NCBI GenBank assembly: GCA_914767885.1
Contig: CAJZBQ010000037.1
Span: 248,001-312,000 of the forward strand
DNA: 64,000 nt
Source: Blepharisma stoltei
Taxonomy: Eukaryota; Ciliophora; Heterotrichea; Heterotrichida; Blepharismidae
Reading direction: 5' to 3'
In this document: piece by piece, positions 56,786 through 64,000 of the stretch
Position numbering within the stretch: the stretch's first letter is position 1
Layout: each line of letters starts with the position of its first letter
The notes under the pieces: model-generated
What the model saw: only the letters and a program-made list of their open reading frames with translations
Told to the model about the DNA's origin: nothing
The model's database searches: none
Position numbers and translations under genes: made by a program

Positions 56786-58258
56786 CTACTCAATTCCAAA
56801 ACCAAAGGCATGGTTATTGATAACAAACTTCAAAGACTTTTTAAGTGCTTTTTTAGAAGGATATAACGGAAGGTCTAGCCTATTGAAGCAAGTATGGGAT
56901 CTTGGATAAATATTGGACTGGTTATAAGGAGTTGGCTCAATTGTAAACCTTGCCATATCTCCTCTCATTGTCCTCAATGAGCCAAAACCTTCAACTGGGA
57001 GTCGTGGAGATCCTGTTACAAACAGTAAAAGATTCATAAGCTGTTCATGGCTAAGATTTTCCAGGACCTCCCAAAATCATTGAATGACTTGGTGGTTTCT
57101 AGTATACTCTCCTCTATATTCTGTATATGCCTGCCAGTCATCTATATCAATAAATGGAAGTCCACACATGGCAAGCTCAAGCTCTTCAGAAGTAAAATGG
57201 CAAACCAGCGGTTTCGGTACTACAGAGTAAAATCCTTGCAGCAATAAATTTAAATGTTCTTTCATTATCCCATATGTCTCGAATTTTAACCTTTTTTTTA
57301 TATATTCTTCTTTATTTTCTTCATTTATCATTATTTTATCACCACGTTTTTTTAACAAAATTTTGACCATTTTCCCATTCATATTTTTTTCTACCTCAAA
57401 ATTCGAATAAATTTCATCCTCGAGGTTGTTATTTTGCATATATAGTAATGAATTATAAAGCTAAATAGAGGATACCTCAGAATCTAGGAAATTCAAATCT
57501 TTCAGCTCAATTTTATCACCTATGATGTGCTTATAGATAACCTGTGACAAGGGGCAATTTATGGGAATATTCTCAAATAGGGCTTTCCCCATAAGTTTTC
57601 CAGCAAATATGTAGCTTGATATATTGGCATCTGAAAAATGGTTTGGAAAAGTATAGCTAGTAATTGAGCTTGGGGCTTTAACAAACAGCCCTAAGTCTTC
57701 AGCAAATAAATCCTTCATCAATAGTGTTATTCATTCCCTAAAAATCCCGCCTGCATCCATTCCATTTTCTCCTTCAAAACTAATTTGAAATTCCTTATGC
57801 AAATCTTCAGCTGGGGAAAACAATACTTGAGCCATTGAGGACTGTATAAAATCCTCCCTATTTATAGTGAATTTCACACTTTCTGTCTGCCATGGGATTC
57901 GAATTTTATTAAATTCATTTTGGAGCCATTTTGCCTTGGTCTCATATGGCAGATCTTTTGAGATCTGGATATTGAGAACTTTATATTGCTGGCTTTCTCC
58001 TCGGGAGTGCCTCAAACAGGAAATCAAATGTTCGGCAAATAGCCGAATTTCAGTATTTCTTGGGAACTCCATCCTACATCTGGGACAGACTAAAGAGCTA
58101 CTTTGAATATTCAAGGCCATAAGATGGTGTCCTGGCTGAGGTAGAAGGAGTTCTGGTTGAGGTTGTGGATCAGAACTGTGAGGTTCATGACTAGGAGCTT
58201 GAGACACTGGCACTGGGTTGTGAACTGATTGTGATGATTTGCTGGTACAGCAGCCCAT
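56786..58258 (-). CDS. HECT E3 ligase with predicted N-myristoylation signal
   Basis: About 485 aa. Starts MGCCTSKSSQS, a good N-myristoylation/palmitoylation signal, then a Pro/Ser linker, a Cys/His module (LVCPRCRMEFPRN..AEHLISCLRH) and a HECT domain: ISFEGENGMDAGGIFREW (TGA Trp), AGKLMGKALFENIPINCPLS, SEELELAMCGLPFIDIDDW, TGSPRLPVEGF and the catalytic Cys in SHTCFNRLDLPLYPS. A 15-nt intron (57461-57475, GTATCCTCTATTTAG) joins LDSE to LYNSLLYM. No insertion elements. A membrane-anchored small HECT ligase, distinct from the one at 2898-4976. Confidence 0.9.
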
Positions 58259-58439
58259 TTGAATTATTTATTACTCAATAAAGACATAAGTGTAGAACTA
58301 ATAAATCTGCTACTGATGATACAAAATATGGACTCCGCCAAAACCATGGAAAGTTTTATTATAAAAAATAATAATTTTTACTTATTAAATTTGAAAATTT
58401 AATACATTGTTTTTCTGTTGAGAAAATACAGTAATTTGT

Positions 58440-59535
58440 GTGGCTAATTCGTCTGGTCAGAATCAGTGCATTTCATCACCGACAAAATTAAATGAACAAT
58501 CCGTTTTCGATAATTCTAAAATGGAAGCCAAAAGCAGGTTTAGTCTTCGACAAGATAGCTCCTCATTTGAAGATCTTGATGGTAAATTCTATTATTTGAA
58601 CACTGCGCCATCATTGAAATCATCAGTAACGTCCCAATTTAAATCAAGCTTTCTTGATAGGAGAGAAGAATTATCATCAAAACCAAGCATTTCGAGCACC
58701 GGCCTTTCCAGTCCGAACTCACTTGAAAAAGTGCATGCGCTCCGAGATACTGAGGCAGATTCAAGTATAAGATTTGACACTTCTGAAGATTTCTGCATGC
58801 TACCTGTTTCTCCTCAACGCTATGTAGGAAATTTCCAAAAAAATTACTTGCTTCCCCGTGAGAGAACGAAACCATTGGAAAAAATCCCTATTTTTTGGGC
58901 AAAAACCTGCCCTCTGTGCCGAACAAAAATTTTTTATGAAAAAAAAAATTGCTATATAGGTAATAATTAATATAATGAAGAATCGAGCTAATTCTGTTTA
59001 ATACTAAACAAATTGTGTTTTAAAACATAAATTTTACAAATTAAATTAATAATTGCTTTCCAATTTTTGCGAATTGAGAGATATTATTAAATTTTGAAAA
59101 AAAAAACTATTAAAATTTATATATAAATTTTTTAAAAAAAGAAAAAATAATCCCTTCTGTGTGAGCGAACAAAATTTTTTCGTTCGCTCATGGAGGGGAG
59201 AGTTAGAATGTGGCCAGTGGCCAGATACAACTCCAGACGAGCAGACAAATTTAAAGAAAAAATACCAGCAGCTTCAAAAAGAGTGTGGAAAATCTGAAGC
59301 TGCTAGAGCCAAGCTTGAAAGTGAGCTAGAGGCGTATAAAAGAGGGAAAATCCCATGTAATAATTGCAAAATATTAAAAGAGAAAAATAAAGCGACTAAA
59401 AGAGCGTTAGAAGAGGCAGTGCAACTCAGCAATCTTTTACTAAGCGAAGTTCACAGACTGGACTCTGAACTGAGACAGCCCGAATTCTCACCGAGAAGCA
59501 ATAAAAAGGTTACATTTACAGGTTTCAAAATGTAA
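58440..59535 (+). CDS. Coiled-coil protein, interrupted by a MITE
   Basis: N-terminal Ser-rich part (MANSSGQNQCISSPTKLNEQ) and, beyond the family-A MITE 58847-59205, a coiled coil (NLKKKYQQLQKECGKSEAAR, KATKRALEEAVQLSNLLL) with a lone CNNC pair and a basic end (SPRSNKKVTFTGFKM). Excision between TTA repeats leaves the two frames one base apart. An A7 run just before the MITE (58837-58843) is the likely site of an indel or sequencing error. Family not recognised. Reasonably certain as a gene from composition on both sides. Confidence 0.55.
58847..59205. mobile_element. MITE family A, 359 bp
   Basis: TTA repeats (58844-58846, 59203-59205). Same plan as 9670-10060 but with more substitutions at the termini (CTTGCTTCCCCGTGAGAG) and the hairpin end (TGTGAGCGAACAAAA..TTCGTTCGCTCATGG). 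Confidence 0.8.
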
Positions 59536-59569
59536 ATACAGAGTAACACTAATTTTCTAACTTTACTAT

Positions 59570-62350
59570 CTAAGCCTTATTTAATGGTGAAATGTGTGAA
59601 AATCCTACATATTTATGCAGACATTCTGGAAGTTCTATGGTCCCATCTTTCTTTTGGCCATGCTCAAGCAGCCCTAGTAGAACTCTTGGCACTGCACAAG
59701 CAGTTCCATTGACTGTATGCACGTGCTTTTTCTCCCCTGATTTATCTAACTCCCCCTCCAGATTATTTTTTTTTTAAAAAAATTATGAGTAAATTTTATA
59801 GTTAAATTTATTTTTTGAAATTTAAAAAAATTCAGGTTCGCAAAATTTGTAAAGTGAATATTTATTTAATTTGTTTTAAAATGCAAAATTGTTCAAAATT
59901 AGAGAGATTCCATTATACTAATAATCACTTATATATCAATTTTTTGGTTACTGAAGGTGGGTTTTTACCCAAAAAATAGTTTTTTCCAACGGCTTTGTTC
60001 GCTCACGGAGGGCGGAAGTAAGTAAAAAGAATTGAGCCTTAAAGCTTGATAATCTCGGCAGTTTGAAGTACTAGTGACTTCTCCCCAGTCTTCTCGTGAA
60101 GGCATCCAGATTTCTATATCATACTTCCTATATGCACTGGCGCCAAGATCAGTTGAGGGCATATCTAAAACTCTGAAAGGCAATTTCAAGCTATTTAGGA
60201 GCTCTATTTCAATGCTTACTCTCCCCTCCGTGAGTGAACAAAATCATTAGAAAAATCGCTATTTTTTGCCAAAAACCCACCCTCCGTGAGTGTGAACAAA
60301 ATTTTTTTAATAGAAAAATTTTTTATGGAAAAAATTTTGATATATAAGTGATAATTAGTATAATGAAATTTAGAGCTAATTCTGTTTAATTGTAAACAAA
60401 TGGCTTTTTAAAACATAAATTTTATAAATTAAATTAATATTTGCTTTCCAATTTTTGCGAATTAGGATTTTTTTTTAAATTTCGAAAAAAAAAATTTTCT
60501 ATAAAATTTAGAAAAGGATCCCCCCCTCATTTGCCCAATTTTCTAGTCTTTTATCATTTGTCCATTTTTCTAGTTTTTTTTTTATAGGAAAAAAAATTTT
60601 TTTAGGACCTCATTTGTCCAATTTTCTAGTCAAAATTTTGATAGAAAAAAAAATTTCCAGGACCTCAACTATCTCATTTTCTAGTTTTTTTTAAAGTAAA
60701 AAAGTAAAATTTAGGACATTCGAAAAAATCCAAAAAAGACTAGAAAATGGGACAAATCATTTTTGACTAGATTTTGGGACAAACGAGGTCCTGAAATTTT
60801 TTTTTCTTACTCCCCCCCTTTAAATCGGAACAAAATATAGGTAAAATTTCCACTTTTTTGGTAAAATTAACCCCCCTTTAAATATATATAAATCATATTT
60901 TTTATGTAAAAAGTTTTGATATAATTTGAATGTTTCTTCTTAACTAAAATTAAAAATTTAGTTGTATCCTGCTCTTGTTTATAGAATAGAGTATAAAGAG
61001 CATTTTATTTAAATAAATTTATTATCCTTAATTGTAAATTTTTAAAAACATTTAATTATTTTTGTTTTTAAAAAATTTTCAAAAAAAATTTTATTTTTTT
61101 TGATAAAAATGATTAAATAGCTTTGATATAAATTCAATACGAATTCTTTACAAAAATTCAAAATTTACTTATCTCTTGCTTTATTTAAAGAATAGAGTAT
61201 AAATAACATCTTATTTAAACACAAAATTAGCACTTTGATTAATAAATTTTCTAAAATTTTTTTTTTTTAATTTTTTTTATCAATAAAAATAACAATTTTT
61301 GTGTAAATAATTTTGATACCAATTAATAGTGGCGTATTAATTAATAATAAAATTTTAGTTATATCTTGCTTTGTTTTAAAGGATAAAGAGTAAATAGCAT
61401 TTTATTAAACAAATTTATTAATCTAATTCGATAAATTTTTGAAATTTTATTTTTTTAAATTTTATATAAATTTTTTTTTTTTATAAAAACATTTTAAATG
61501 ATTTTTTTTTTTAAAAAAATTTTCTTAAACCCCCCTTTAAAGTGGAACAAAATTTTTAGTTCCAATTTAAGGGGGGGGGAGTTAGAAAAAAAAGACTAGA
61601 AGATTGGACAAATGAGGGGGGGGAATCCTTATAATTTTTATATATTAAAAAAAAAATTAACCCCTCCGTGAGTGAACAAAATGTTTTTGTTCACTCACGG
61701 AGGGGGGGAGTTAGCATTTCTTCGTGGGTTTTATCAGACTCTTCAGGGGTTGTGAATGCAAACATTTCTACCTTAGAAAACTGATGAAGCCTATATAATC
61801 CTTTTGAAACCTGCCCTCGTCCAGCTTCCATTCTGAAACAATGGCTAAATCCTGCATATTTCATAGGAAGCTTATCAGCATTTATAACAGTCTCAGCAAA
61901 CATCCCAGCGATTGAAATTTCAGCTGTTCCAATTAGGCATAATTTATTATCAGCTAAATTGTACATCTGGCCTGATGGGTCTCTTGGTTGGAATCCGCAG
62001 CCTGATGCGATTTCTTGTTTGCAGATATCAGGAGTTGTGATAGGAGTAAACCCTTTTTTGACTACGTTTTGCATTGCCCAGTTTATGAGTCCAAGCTCGA
62101 TCAGTGCAGCTTCGTTTTTTAAATACACGAATTTTGAGTTAGTGATTTTGGCTGCTGAGTCAAAGTCAAATAAATTGTGGAGAGCGCCTAGTTCTAGATG
62201 GTCCTTTATTTTGAAGTCAAACTTGGGGATTTTGCCATGAAGAGCAAGCTGGTGAGGCTGGTCTCCAATTGGGACATCTGGGTGGGTTAAGTTTGGGATC
62301 TTTAGGGCTTCTTCCATTAATTCATTTTCAAGCTTTTCTAACTTCTTCAA
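59570..62350 (-). CDS. SARS2: Seryl-tRNA synthetase, organellar type, two insertions, N-terminal arm missing
   Basis: Charges tRNA-Ser; sequence blocks match the mitochondrial/organellar-type enzyme: NLTHPDVPIGD, GFTPITTPDICKQ, LIGTAEISIAGMF, SHCFRMEAGRG, LYRLHQFSKVEMFAF (motif 2), VLDMPSTDLGASAYRKYDIE, GEVTSTSNCRDYQALR, HTVNGTACAVPR (motif 3). Removing the 1495-bp nested MITE (60219-61713) joins THEEML to SIEIELLN, and removing 59750-60021 joins LNSFYL to DKSGEKK; both frames agree, ending TAG 59570-59572. The coding frame opens only at the last turn of the tRNA-binding coiled coil (KLEKLENELMEEALKIPN), with a TAA directly upstream, so about 100 N-terminal residues are missing or lie behind an unseen intron. 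Position 62350 is a TTG, not ATG. Confidence 0.87.
59750..60021. mobile_element. MITE family A, 272 bp, in SARS2
   Basis: TAA repeats on the plus strand (59747-59749, 60019-60021). Left end CTCCCCCTCCAGATT is decayed and lacks the GTGAGTGAAC part; right end keeps TTTGTTCGCTCACGGAGG and the inner CTGAAGGTGGGTTTTTACCC copy. Confidence 0.75.
60516..61634. mobile_element. Family D element, middle layer of the nest
   Basis: Inverted termini AAGGATCCCCCCCTCATTTG and, reversed, AAGGATTCCCCCCCCTCATT. Several internal copies of CATTTGTCCAATTTTCTAGT in both orientations (about 60540, 60610, 60745). Ends are approximate. Confidence 0.65.
60810..61584. mobile_element. MITE family B, long 775-bp subfamily, innermost layer
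   Basis: TTA repeats (60807-60809, 61582-61584). Reverse-oriented homologue of 19599-20318, including the roughly 200-bp internal repeats and the GCGTATTAATTAATAATAAA block. Confidence 0.8.
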
Positions 62351-62431
62351 TTAATAAAAGAAATTCTATGTTTTTTGCAATAAAAGTTTAATTGATATTT
62401 GAAAAAAAAAATTAAAATAGCTAAAATTATT

Positions 62432-63169
62432 TTATTTAAAGTCATGCATTCATATAAGGAGTAAATTGGCTTCTTGGGTTGCGACTTCTTGCTTATGAAC
62501 CCTTGCAAGCTTTTTGTGTTCTGCTTTTTCATCTTCTGATAAAGGTTTCCTGTGTTAAATTTACTTTTCTGAGTGCAAATTTCGCTTTTTTCTAATTCCC
62601 TCCCCATTAAATTAGAACAAAACATAGGCTAAATTTAGGTTTTGGATACTTTGACCTCTTTTAAATTGGAGCAGTTTGTTCTAATAGGAAAATTTCATTG
62701 GTTAAAATACGAAATTGTTACAAATTAGTTTCGGCCTAATTAATTGGAAAAAGCGCAAGTAGAATGCTATATAAACAGTTTTCACGCTGAATCAATTAAT
62801 TTTTTGATTTAATTCTTGATAAAACAAATTAAAATTTTAAAATATTGCATTCAATTATTTTTAAAAATTTTTTAAAAAACCCTAAAATTAAAACAGGATT
62901 TTTTCCCGATTTATAAGGGAAGTAAGCATTTCAAGATCATGCAATTGAGTTTTGTATAGTTCCCATAAGTCAACAGTCCTCTGAGCATTGGCATTTGCAG
63001 AACGATTTTTGATATTTTGGATGTGATACGGAAGAATTTCTTTGAGGTTCTTAAAGTCAAATTTTATTGACCCATATCTGAGTTTAGAGGCTACTTGAGA
63101 AAAATGTCTCATCATTTTATCTATAATAATTTGTGATGAATAAGCTAATATATAATCAGTTTTTTCCAT
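62432..63169 (-). CDS. Unknown 130-aa helical protein, MITE and intron inside
   Basis: Reconstructed from MEKTDYILAYSSQIIIDKMM..LYKTQLHDLEML, joined across the family-B MITE 62596-62925 to RKKRNLHSEK, then across a 15-nt intron (62550-62564, GTAAATTTAACACAG) to KPLSEDEKAEHKKLARVHKQ, ending MHDFK at TAA 62432-62434. Codon arithmetic holds at both junctions and TGA in LLLIWMH is Trp. Helical and basic; no family recognised. It ends about 80 bp upstream of the SARS2 frame on the same strand. Confidence 0.65.
62596..62925. mobile_element. MITE family B, 330 bp, with decayed termini
   Basis: TAA repeats (62593-62595, 62923-62925). Left TTCCCTCCCCATTAAATTAG, right CCCGATTTATAAGGGAAG. Core blocks (GCGCAAGTAGAATGCTATAT, ACAGTTTTCACGCTGAATCA) match other B copies. 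Confidence 0.78.
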
Positions 63170-63250
63170 TTATATATAATTCTTATTTATTTATTAGGAA
63201 ATATCAATGTCTGAATTAGCCTGTCTCATTATAATTCATATTAATTAACT

Positions 63251-64000
63251 TTATCTTGTCCTAAGAGCTCTCTGCTTGGCCCTGTTGTGTAATTTATGCA
63301 GCCAATCATTAACATACTGTGAGTCAGCACTTTGTTGGACAAATTTTTGTTTCTCAGACTCGGTCAAGCAGTCATGCGGAACTCCCACCAAAGCTTCTTT
63401 CAGCCATTCAGATGCCTCAAAAATAGTCAAAATCTTATAACAGAGATCAGAAATGCAGTCATAAATTTCTGATGGCATGACTTGGATTATAGCACCTATC
63501 AATTTCCTCAGAATTTCTCCATAATGTACCAGACAAATCTCTTCGACTTCTGGTATATACCTATAATGTTTTTCATCAGCCAAATCAGCCAAAACTTCAA
63601 GAAATCCGTATAAGCATTTTGCAGCTTCCCCATGTTGGAGACCGATTCCAATTTTAGCAGTATTAATAATATTCTGAAAAGATGGGGAGTTTATAGTAGA
63701 GTGGGTGCAATAATTCAGATATCTGATGACCATGCCAAAGAAATCTTCTGTCAATTCAGGGCTGTTTACCATTGCTTCGTATGAATTTATTCTAGCAAGG
63801 GCTGACTGTGAAAGGGTATTGAAAACTTGGCTTAATAGCTCATTATACTCTTGCTTACCTCCGAAAATTCTTACGAGATTTTCAGTCATATATAAATATG
63901 ATGAATGCCCGTATGTTTGAAAGAGGCTGGAAATGATTGGTAAGAAGTCAGATAAAAATTCGCCGAAGCTTTCTTTTAGCTTTTTCATTGAGTGTTTGAT
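63251..64000 (-). CDS. TNPO3: Transportin-3 (importin-13/Mtr10 type) C-terminal part
   Basis: Nuclear import receptor built of HEAT repeats. Only the last 249 or so residues lie in the window; the 5' part is beyond the right edge. Matches to the family C-terminus: HSSYLYMTENLVRIFG, VIRYLNYCTHSTINSPSFQN, NTAKIGIGLQHGEAAKCLYG, and the last helix pair WLKEALVGVPHDCLTESEKQ..VNDWLHKLHNRAKQ. Stop TAA, uninterrupted here. No in-frame TGA in this part. Confidence 0.82.
   Translation of the reverse strand: MKHSMKKLKESFGEFLSDFLPIISSLFQTYGHSSYLYMTENLVRIFGGKQEYNELLSQVFNTLSQSALARINSYEAMVNSPELTEDFFGMVIRYLNYCTHSTINSPSFQNIINTAKIGIGLQHGEAAKCLYGFLEVLADLADEKHYRYIPEVEEICLVHYGEILRKLIGAIIQVMPSEIYDCISDLCYKILTIFEASEWLKEALVGVPHDCLTESEKQKFVQQSADSQYVNDWLHKLHNRAKQRALRTR

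Larger units (their letters stand above)
60219..61713. mobile_element. Three-level nested MITE in SARS2 (outer: family A)
   Basis: Outer element: TTA repeats (60216-60218, 61711-61713), left part 60219 to about 60515 and right part about 61635-61713, with the usual hairpin. Inside, from about 60516 to 61634, is a fourth element family (family D, CCTCATTTGTCCAATTTTCTA termini). Inside that lies the family-B element 60810-61584. The host frame is restored only when the whole 1495 bp is removed. Confidence 0.85.

Noticed and set aside
59592-59777. Plus-strand ORF at 59.6 kb
   Set aside because: Antisense shadow of the SARS2 C-terminus (HTVNGTACAVPR) running into a MITE end.
60520-60800. Repeated CATTTGTCCAATTTTCTAGT blocks as a possible CRISPR-like array
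   Set aside because: Copies occur in both orientations with irregular spacing and belong to the termini of the family D element; the genome is eukaryotic.
264-61713. Treating the intervening elements as ordinary long introns
   Set aside because: They lack GT..AG ends, carry TNA, TA or long direct repeats at their borders, and real introns in this window are 15-16 nt.

Overview
KIND OF ORGANISM. The window looks like germline (micronuclear-type) DNA of a heterotrich ciliate, most likely Blepharisma or a close relative. Four signs point there. (1) In-frame TGA must be read as Trp in nearly every gene while TAA and TAG terminate, for example the UBE3A-like HECT gene at 2898-4976 is one open frame only under that code. 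(2) Spliceosomal introns are 15-16 nt GT..AG. (3) The DNA is AT-rich with tightly packed eukaryotic genes on both strands. (4) About thirty intervening elements, most of them in the middle of exons of housekeeping genes, must be removed to restore the reading frames. The species call is inference; no marker gene such as rRNA is present.

INTERVENING DNA. Three kinds are seen. (a) MITE-like elements with G/C-run termini (CTCCCC..GGGGAG) and 3-bp TNA target repeats (TTA, TAA, TGA/TCA). They form three sequence families, here called A (CCGTGAGTGAAC), B (TTTAAATTGGAAC) and C (CATCCTTGATCGAA), which share an odd architecture. The published Blepharisma 'BogoMITE' repeat is the obvious candidate for one of them, but I cannot check. 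(b) GC-rich retroposon-like (SINE-like) elements of about 180-620 bp that start AAAATGG and end in short tandem tails, flanked by 8-14 bp direct repeats. (c) TA-bounded foldback elements with long inverted arms. Removing each element together with one copy of its flanking repeat restores the frame in most cases; these joins were checked by codon arithmetic.

LAYOUT. 1-6.9 kb: TIMELESS/TOF1 (two retroposons), UBE3A-like HECT ligase, a basic coiled protein, a small two-TM protein. 6.9-16.7 kb: DHHC palmitoyltransferase, IFT80, TMEM147, a coiled-coil protein, NUS1, IWS1/SPN1, a basic unknown. 17-24 kb: accessory stretch with an intact kelch-repeat gene, at least two decayed relatives, and many elements. 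24.5-28.4 kb: a basic protein gene with an element-free decayed copy beside it, a FYVE-like zinc-finger protein, an unknown. 28.4-36.4 kb: D-Ala-D-Ala carboxypeptidase-like protein, SHIPPO/PG-rich axonemal protein, MOSC protein, ribosomal protein eL20, DUF1015 protein. 36.7-46 kb: F-box multi-TM proteins, glucosidase II beta, kelch/GCC2-GCC3 membrane protein. 46-64 kb: a tiny two-intron gene, ZZ/NBR1-like protein, kelch protein, voltage-sensor adenylate cyclase, LRR protein, second HECT ligase, coiled-coil protein, organellar-type seryl-tRNA synthetase (with a three-level nested MITE), a small unknown, and the C-terminus of transportin-3.

HOW THEY WORK TOGETHER. The genes are ordinary eukaryotic genes without operon logic; the unifying theme is DNA elimination. 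The exons are functional only if the elements are excised during macronuclear development.
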